From assembly GCF_027158205.1 (NCBI RefSeq), contig NZ_JAPVLU010000007.1, positions 174,486 to 238,485 of the forward strand: DNA of 64,000 nt. Reading direction: 5' to 3'. The notes under the pieces are model-generated. The model made no database searches. It was not told the DNA's origin and saw only the letters and a list, made by a program, of their open reading frames with translations. The DNA comes from Streptomyces sp. H39-S7. GTDB lineage: Bacteria > Actinomycetota > Actinomycetes > Streptomycetales > Streptomycetaceae. Below are positions 60,807 to 64,000 of this stretch, piece by piece. Each line of letters begins with the position of its first letter. The first letter of the stretch is position 1. Made by a program: the position numbers and the translations under genes.

Positions 60807-61064
60807 TCAGTTGGCGGCTATTTTGCAGCCCACGCAACCGGTGGTGCACCCCAGCGACATCGACGCCGCCGCGAAGTCCTCTATGACCAGCGCCAGTTCG
60901 GGCGCCGGCGGCAGGTCGGGGGTGGTGCCGTCGTCGTTGACGTGCAGGCCGAACTCGGCGAGCACCCGGGAGGGGTCCTGTGCGTACCGGACGCTTAAGT
61001 CCGGCTCGATCCAGCTGAGCGCCACCAGTTCGGCGAAGCGCCAGTCCTGCTCTATTGCGTCCAT
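60807..61064 (-). CDS. TOMM/LAP precursor peptide with NHLP-like leader
   Basis: An 85-residue peptide directly upstream of the cyclodehydratase gene. The leader has the nitrile-hydratase-alpha-like pattern (FAELVALSWIEPDLS, RYAQDPSRVLAEFGLHV) seen in NHLP-type RiPP precursors, then an acidic/Pro segment (PDLPPAPELALVIEDF). The C-terminal core is about ASMSLGCTTGCVGCKIAAN, with Cys73, Cys77 and Cys80, Thr74 and Thr75, and Ser68 and Ser70 as possible azole residues. The leader cleavage site is not certain; AAA at residues 65-67 is a candidate region. GGAG lies before the ATG at 61064. Codon 23 is TTA (60996-60998). The maturation protease and exporter were not found. Confidence 0.88.
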   Translation of the reverse strand: MDAIEQDWRFAELVALSWIEPDLSVRYAQDPSRVLAEFGLHVNDDGTTPDLPPAPELALVIEDFAAASMSLGCTTGCVGCKIAAN

Positions 61065-61177
61065 TCCGGTTCTCCAGTTCTCGGACCTGTCGGCGGCCCG
61101 TAGATGCGTTCCTGGCCGTACACCGAGGAGTGTGGGGCTGAAAATTGGGCAGCGAACAGTGGGTCGGTCACGGAACT

Positions 61178-61237
61178 CATGTGAAGATTTCATGATCTCG
61201 GATTCCGGTGCTCCTGCCGAAACCCGTGAAGATGTCA
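61178..61237. promoter_or_regulatory. Direct repeats in divergent promoter of precursor and SARP genes
   Basis: GTGAAGATTTCA (61181-61192) and GTGAAGATGTCA (61226-61237) match in 11 of 12 bases and lie 45 bp apart, about four helical turns. TCATG-N9-CATGA (61178-61196) overlaps the first. The 285-bp region between the precursor gene and the first SARP must hold both promoters. These repeats are the best candidate for the binding site of a cluster regulator. Confidence 0.5.
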
Positions 61238-61349
61238 CTGTTCAGGCCAATCCTCTAGGTGGGAACCTTTGCTCGTGCTCCTATGTGCGCAGCGATCGCC
61301 GGGTCGAGACGACACAACGGCGGCGTGGAACGGGGAGAGGACGGCACCT

Positions 61350-62159
61350 GTGGAGATCAACGTCTTGGGACCACTGACGGCAAGTGAAACCGGCACTTCG
61401 ATTGTGCCCAGCGCCGCCAAGCCGCGGCAGATCCTGGCCGTTCTCGCCCTCAACGCCAACCACGTGGTGACTGTCGCCCGGTTGATGGAGGAGCTGTGGG
61501 GATCCGATCTGCCGCGCAGTGCGCCGACGACGCTGCAGACCTACATCCTGCAGCTGCGCCGCAAACTGAGCGCAGCGCTCGGGTCGGTGACGGGGGCGAA
61601 GGACGTGCTGGCCACCCGGCACAGCGGATACCAGCTGAGTATGGACGCGTCCGCCGTGGACGCCTGGCAGTTCGACCAGTTGACGGTGGCGGGGTACGCG
61701 GCGTACGAGGCCGGGGACGCCGCGCGGGCCTCCCGCCGGCTGAGTGAGGCGCTGAACCTGTGGCGGGGGCCGGCCCTGGTCGACCTGCAGCACGGGACGC
61801 TGCTCGAAGTCGAGGTGATGCGGCTGCGGGAGAGCCGCCTCGCGGCACTGGAGCGCCGGCTCGACGCTGATCTGGCCATGCGCCGGCACCATGAACTCCT
61901 GGGCGAACTGGCGGGTCTCACCGCGGAATTCCCGCTGCACGAGAACCTGCACGCACAATTCATGCTCGCTTTATACCGGTGCGGCCGGCCCTCGCAGGCG
62001 CTGGAGGCATTTCGCCGGCTGCGGTCGGGCCTGGTGGACGAGTTGGGCCTGGAGCCTTCTGCCCGGGTGCAGCGGTTGCAGCGGGCGATCCTGTCGGCGG
62101 ATCCGGTGCTCGACGGGGTTCCCACGGGCGCGGTGGTCGGAGTATCGAGTATCGGCTGA
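61350..62159 (+). CDS. SARP-family transcriptional activator (first)
   Basis: A 269-residue SARP. The N-terminal OmpR-like winged helix (ILAVLALNANHVVTVARLMEELWG, TLQTYILQLRRKLS) is followed by the bacterial transcriptional activation domain (LWRGPALVDLQHG, RRHHELLGELAGLTAEFPLHEN, then QALEAFRRLRSGLVDELGLEPS). SARPs activate antibiotic clusters by binding direct repeats near the -35 box. The GTG start at 61350 has GAGAGG upstream. Codon 208 is TTA (61971-61973), as in many bldA-dependent SARPs. It is divergent from the precursor gene and probably switches on the cluster. Confidence 0.93.
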   Translation: MEINVLGPLTASETGTSIVPSAAKPRQILAVLALNANHVVTVARLMEELWGSDLPRSAPTTLQTYILQLRRKLSAALGSVTGAKDVLATRHSGYQLSMDASAVDAWQFDQLTVAGYAAYEAGDAARASRRLSEALNLWRGPALVDLQHGTLLEVEVMRLRESRLAALERRLDADLAMRRHHELLGELAGLTAEFPLHENLHAQFMLALYRCGRPSQALEAFRRLRSGLVDELGLEPSARVQRLQRAILSADPVLDGVPTGAVVGVSSIG

Positions 62160-62268
62160 GAGCCGGGTCACTGCCTCCAGCCTGCGTCAAGTCGCTTTCC
62201 AGGCGGCCTGTGGACGATCGCGGCATCCGTCCGGATGTGGGCGGCACGAGTCCAGGAGGCGGTCAGCT

Positions 62269-63018
62269 GTGGGTGGATATCTGGCGGTGAGGCCAAAATC
62301 GGCCGCCAGGCTGCGGCTATTCTGTTTCCATCATGCGGGGGGCGGCGCTTTGTCGTTCGCCCGATGGCAGAATCGTTTCGGCCCTGACATTTCCGTTATC
62401 CCGGTAAGGCTTCCCGGACGCGAGACGCGATTGCGTGAAGAACGCGTCGTCGACGGGGAGCAACTGTCGCGCGAGCTGCAAACCGAACTGGGTCCGTGGC
62501 TCGATCGGCCGTACGCCTTCTACGGACACAGCCTCGGTGCTCTGGTGGCGTATTCTTTCGCGCTCCACCACCACAGGACGGGTGGCCGGCCGCCTGAGAT
62601 GCTGGCCGTCGGAGCCTGCTCCGCACCGCACTTGGGGATGCCGGCGCTCGAGGGCGCCGAGGTGTCCGAGGAGAGCGTCCTCTCGGTGATGAGGGCTTCC
62701 GGCGGTATCGCCGGCCAACTGCTCGACCGGCCGCAGTGGCTGCGGCTGATCATGACGATCATGCGCGACGATCTGCTGCTCGCCCGCAGCCTGCGGGCCG
62801 CCGCGGGCGACCCGCTCCCGTGCCCCGTGCTGGCCGTGTCGGGCCAGGACGATCTGCTGGTACCGCCCGGTGCGGTACACGCGTGGTCCCGCTACGCGCC
62901 CGAGGGATTCCGGACGGGCTCGGTGCCCGGGGACCACTTGTTCGTGAGGGACGCCGACCTGGCCGAACTGCTGCGTGACGCGCTCGATGAGCGTCGCCCG
63001 CTGGAACCGGCCGTCTGA
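62269..63018 (+). CDS. Type II thioesterase
   Basis: A 249-residue alpha/beta hydrolase of the stand-alone thioesterase family. The family start LFCFHHAGGGALSFARWQ, the nucleophile elbow YGHSLGALVAY, the acid in SGQDDLLVPP and His in PGDHLFV are all present. These enzymes free blocked carrier proteins in polyketide and peptide assembly lines. It lies between the two SARP genes, and a carrier-dependent editing enzyme next to the azole-peptide genes supports the view that both halves form one cluster. The GTG start has AGGAGG nine bases upstream. Confidence 0.93.
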   Translation: MGGYLAVRPKSAARLRLFCFHHAGGGALSFARWQNRFGPDISVIPVRLPGRETRLREERVVDGEQLSRELQTELGPWLDRPYAFYGHSLGALVAYSFALHHHRTGGRPPEMLAVGACSAPHLGMPALEGAEVSEESVLSVMRASGGIAGQLLDRPQWLRLIMTIMRDDLLLARSLRAAAGDPLPCPVLAVSGQDDLLVPPGAVHAWSRYAPEGFRTGSVPGDHLFVRDADLAELLRDALDERRPLEPAV

Positions 63019-63039
63019 CGCTCGAGAGGAGCCGAGAAG

Positions 63040-64000
63040 ATGGACATTGGTGTACTTGGCCCCTGCCGGGTCACGCAGGCGGGACTCTCCGTCGTCCCGA
63101 CCGCGATCAAGCCCCGCAAGGTGCTCGCCCTGCTCGCCCTGCAGCCCGACCGGGTGGTCTCGGTGAGTTCACTGATCGAGGAGTTGTGGGGCGGTAATCC
63201 GCCACGCAGTGTGCAGACCACCCTGCAGACCTACATCCTGCAGATACGGAACCTGATCACGAGATCGCTCGTGGGGGAGGACCAGCCGGACCTTCCGCTC
63301 GGCGCGAAGAGCGTCCTGGTCACCGAGGCAGGGGGCTACCTGCTCGACACCCAGGGTGGCGTCGTGGACTCGGTGGAGTACGAGCGGCTGGCGGGTGCGG
63401 GACATCGTGCCCTGGAGACCGGGGACCACGCGGGGGCGGCGGTGCTGTTCCAGCAGGCACTCGCCCTGTGGCGCGGCCCGGCGCTGGTGGACGTGCAGGT
63501 CGGGCCGCTGCTGGAGGCGGAGGTGACCCGGCTGGAGGAATCGCGGATGAGCATCCTCAGCCAGCGCATCGAAGCCGATCTGCGGCTGGGCCGGCACCAC
63601 GAGATCCTGGGCGAACTGGCCGGGCTGGCCGCCCAGCACCCCACGCACGAACGGTTGCAGGGCCAGCTGATGCTCGCCCTGTACCGGGCCGGACGCAGGG
63701 GTGGCGCTCTGGAGGCGTACCACCGGATGCGGGTCGTCCTGGGCAGGGAACTGGGCCTCGATCCGTCCTCGGCGCTGCAGGAACTGCAGCAGGCGATGCT
63801 GGCCTCCGACCCGGGCCTCGAATGCGATCCGGTCGGTTCGCTGCCCGGCGGGGGACCGCTGCGGGTGGTGCGGGCCGTCCTGCGGCGGGTACCGCACGTC
63901 CACGCCGGCGATCATGCCCGCGAGGAACCGGTTCACGTCGGGCAGCTGCATCAGCTGGTTGAACATGTCCCGCAGCGGGGTGACGATCGGGTCCGGGTTC
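63040..64000 (+). CDS. SARP-family transcriptional activator (second), open at window end
   Basis: A second SARP with winged helix (VLALLALQPDRVVSVSSLIEELWG, TLQTYILQIRNLITR) and activation domain (LWRGPALVDVQVG, RHHEILGELAGLAAQHPTHE, GALEAYHRMRVVLGRELGLDPSS). It is clearly a paralogue of the first. AGAGGAG lies before the ATG at 63040. The family normally ends shortly after the SALQELQQAMLASDP segment, but here no stop occurs before the window ends, and the last ~50 codons read more naturally on the other strand. The true 3' end is therefore uncertain and the gene may be fused or truncated there. Confidence 0.88.
   Translation, partial: MDIGVLGPCRVTQAGLSVVPTAIKPRKVLALLALQPDRVVSVSSLIEELWGGNPPRSVQTTLQTYILQIRNLITRSLVGEDQPDLPLGAKSVLVTEAGGYLLDTQGGVVDSVEYERLAGAGHRALETGDHAGAAVLFQQALALWRGPALVDVQVGPLLEAEVTRLEESRMSILSQRIEADLRLGRHHEILGELAGLAAQHPTHERLQGQLMLALYRAGRRGGALEAYHRMRVVLGRELGLDPSSALQELQQAMLASDPGLECDPVGSLPGGGPLRVVRAVLRRVPHVHAGDHAREEPVHVGQLHQLVEHVPQRGDDRVRV
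63862..64000 (-). pseudogene. Possible C-terminal fragment of an FAD monooxygenase, extending beyond window
   Basis: On the minus strand the end of the window reads NPDPIVTPLRDMFNQLMQLP, then DVNRFLAGMIAGVDVRYPPQ and DGPHHP. This resembles the middle-to-late part of aromatic-ring FAD monooxygenases (the GLDVRY...HPLLG region). After DGPHHP the match stops and the sequence is the tail of the SARP gene. The upstream part would lie to the right of the window. The junction near 63861 could be a deletion that joined two convergent genes; the short match makes this tentative. Confidence 0.4.

Noticed and set aside
61281..61958. Minus-strand frame opposite the first SARP
   Set aside because: No domain and Arg/Gln/Pro-rich; the SARP on the plus strand has all family motifs.

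Overview
The window is high-GC actinobacterial DNA, almost certainly Streptomyces or a close relative. The evidence is dense GC-rich coding with ATGA/GTGA start-stop overlaps, SARP regulators, many secreted enzymes with long signal peptides, rare TTA codons concentrated in regulatory or accessory genes, and a purine-linked (ZTP) riboswitch in front of glyA. About 55 genes can be supported. No rRNA, tRNA, CRISPR array, transposase or integrase was seen.

Region 1 (1-7341) is ordinary chromosome: the 3' end of a short-chain dehydrogenase, a trypsin-like lipoprotein, a LysR regulator divergent from a cupin, glyA behind a ZTP riboswitch, and a TetR regulator divergent from a GH1 beta-glucosidase. 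Region 2 (7342-14154) looks like an inserted, decaying island. It has relaxed codon use and TTA codons, and holds a PIN-domain protein, a small membrane protein, a WD40 protein, a GNAT remnant and a frameshifted intein-like homing-endonuclease gene. A second, orphan 3' end of a GH1 gene lies at its right edge, just before an MFS transporter whose promoter carries the same operator as the TetR/GH1 intergenic region. The island therefore appears to have split a GH1-transporter locus.

Region 3 (14379-38119) is again housekeeping and secreted functions: enoyl-CoA hydratase-type hydrolase, secreted protease, FhuF-like Fe-S protein, SDR, GH30 glycosidase with a ricin-type domain, SNF2 helicase with a SWIM partner, dienelactone hydrolase, secreted sugar dehydrogenase, a flippase-like membrane protein, a two-component operon ending in two small exported proteins, a family A DNA polymerase, an acyl-CoA synthetase, thioredoxin and a nuclease-like protein.

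Region 4 (38390-64000, running off the right edge) is a biosynthetic cluster. Its left part is one tightly coupled plus-strand operon: two paired acyl-CoA dehydrogenases, ACP, KS-AT-ACP polyketide synthase, a KASIII-like enzyme, a second ACP, a lipoyl-less E2-type acyltransferase, Sfp-type PPTase, FAD oxygenase, alpha/beta hydrolase and a small membrane protein. A P450 and a fatty acyl-AMP ligase follow. The right part is a linear azol(in)e-peptide (TOMM) unit on the minus strand: an 85-residue NHLP-like precursor whose tail is rich in Cys/Thr, a fused E1-like/YcaO cyclodehydratase, a SagB-type dehydrogenase and a sensor kinase. Around it sit a LuxR-type response regulator, two SARPs and a type II thioesterase. 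Shared signals (TTA codons in both halves, SARP-like heptamer repeats before both acyl-chain transcription units) suggest one co-regulated hybrid of a polyketide/fatty-acyl unit and an azole-modified peptide. That the two halves make one molecule is inference.
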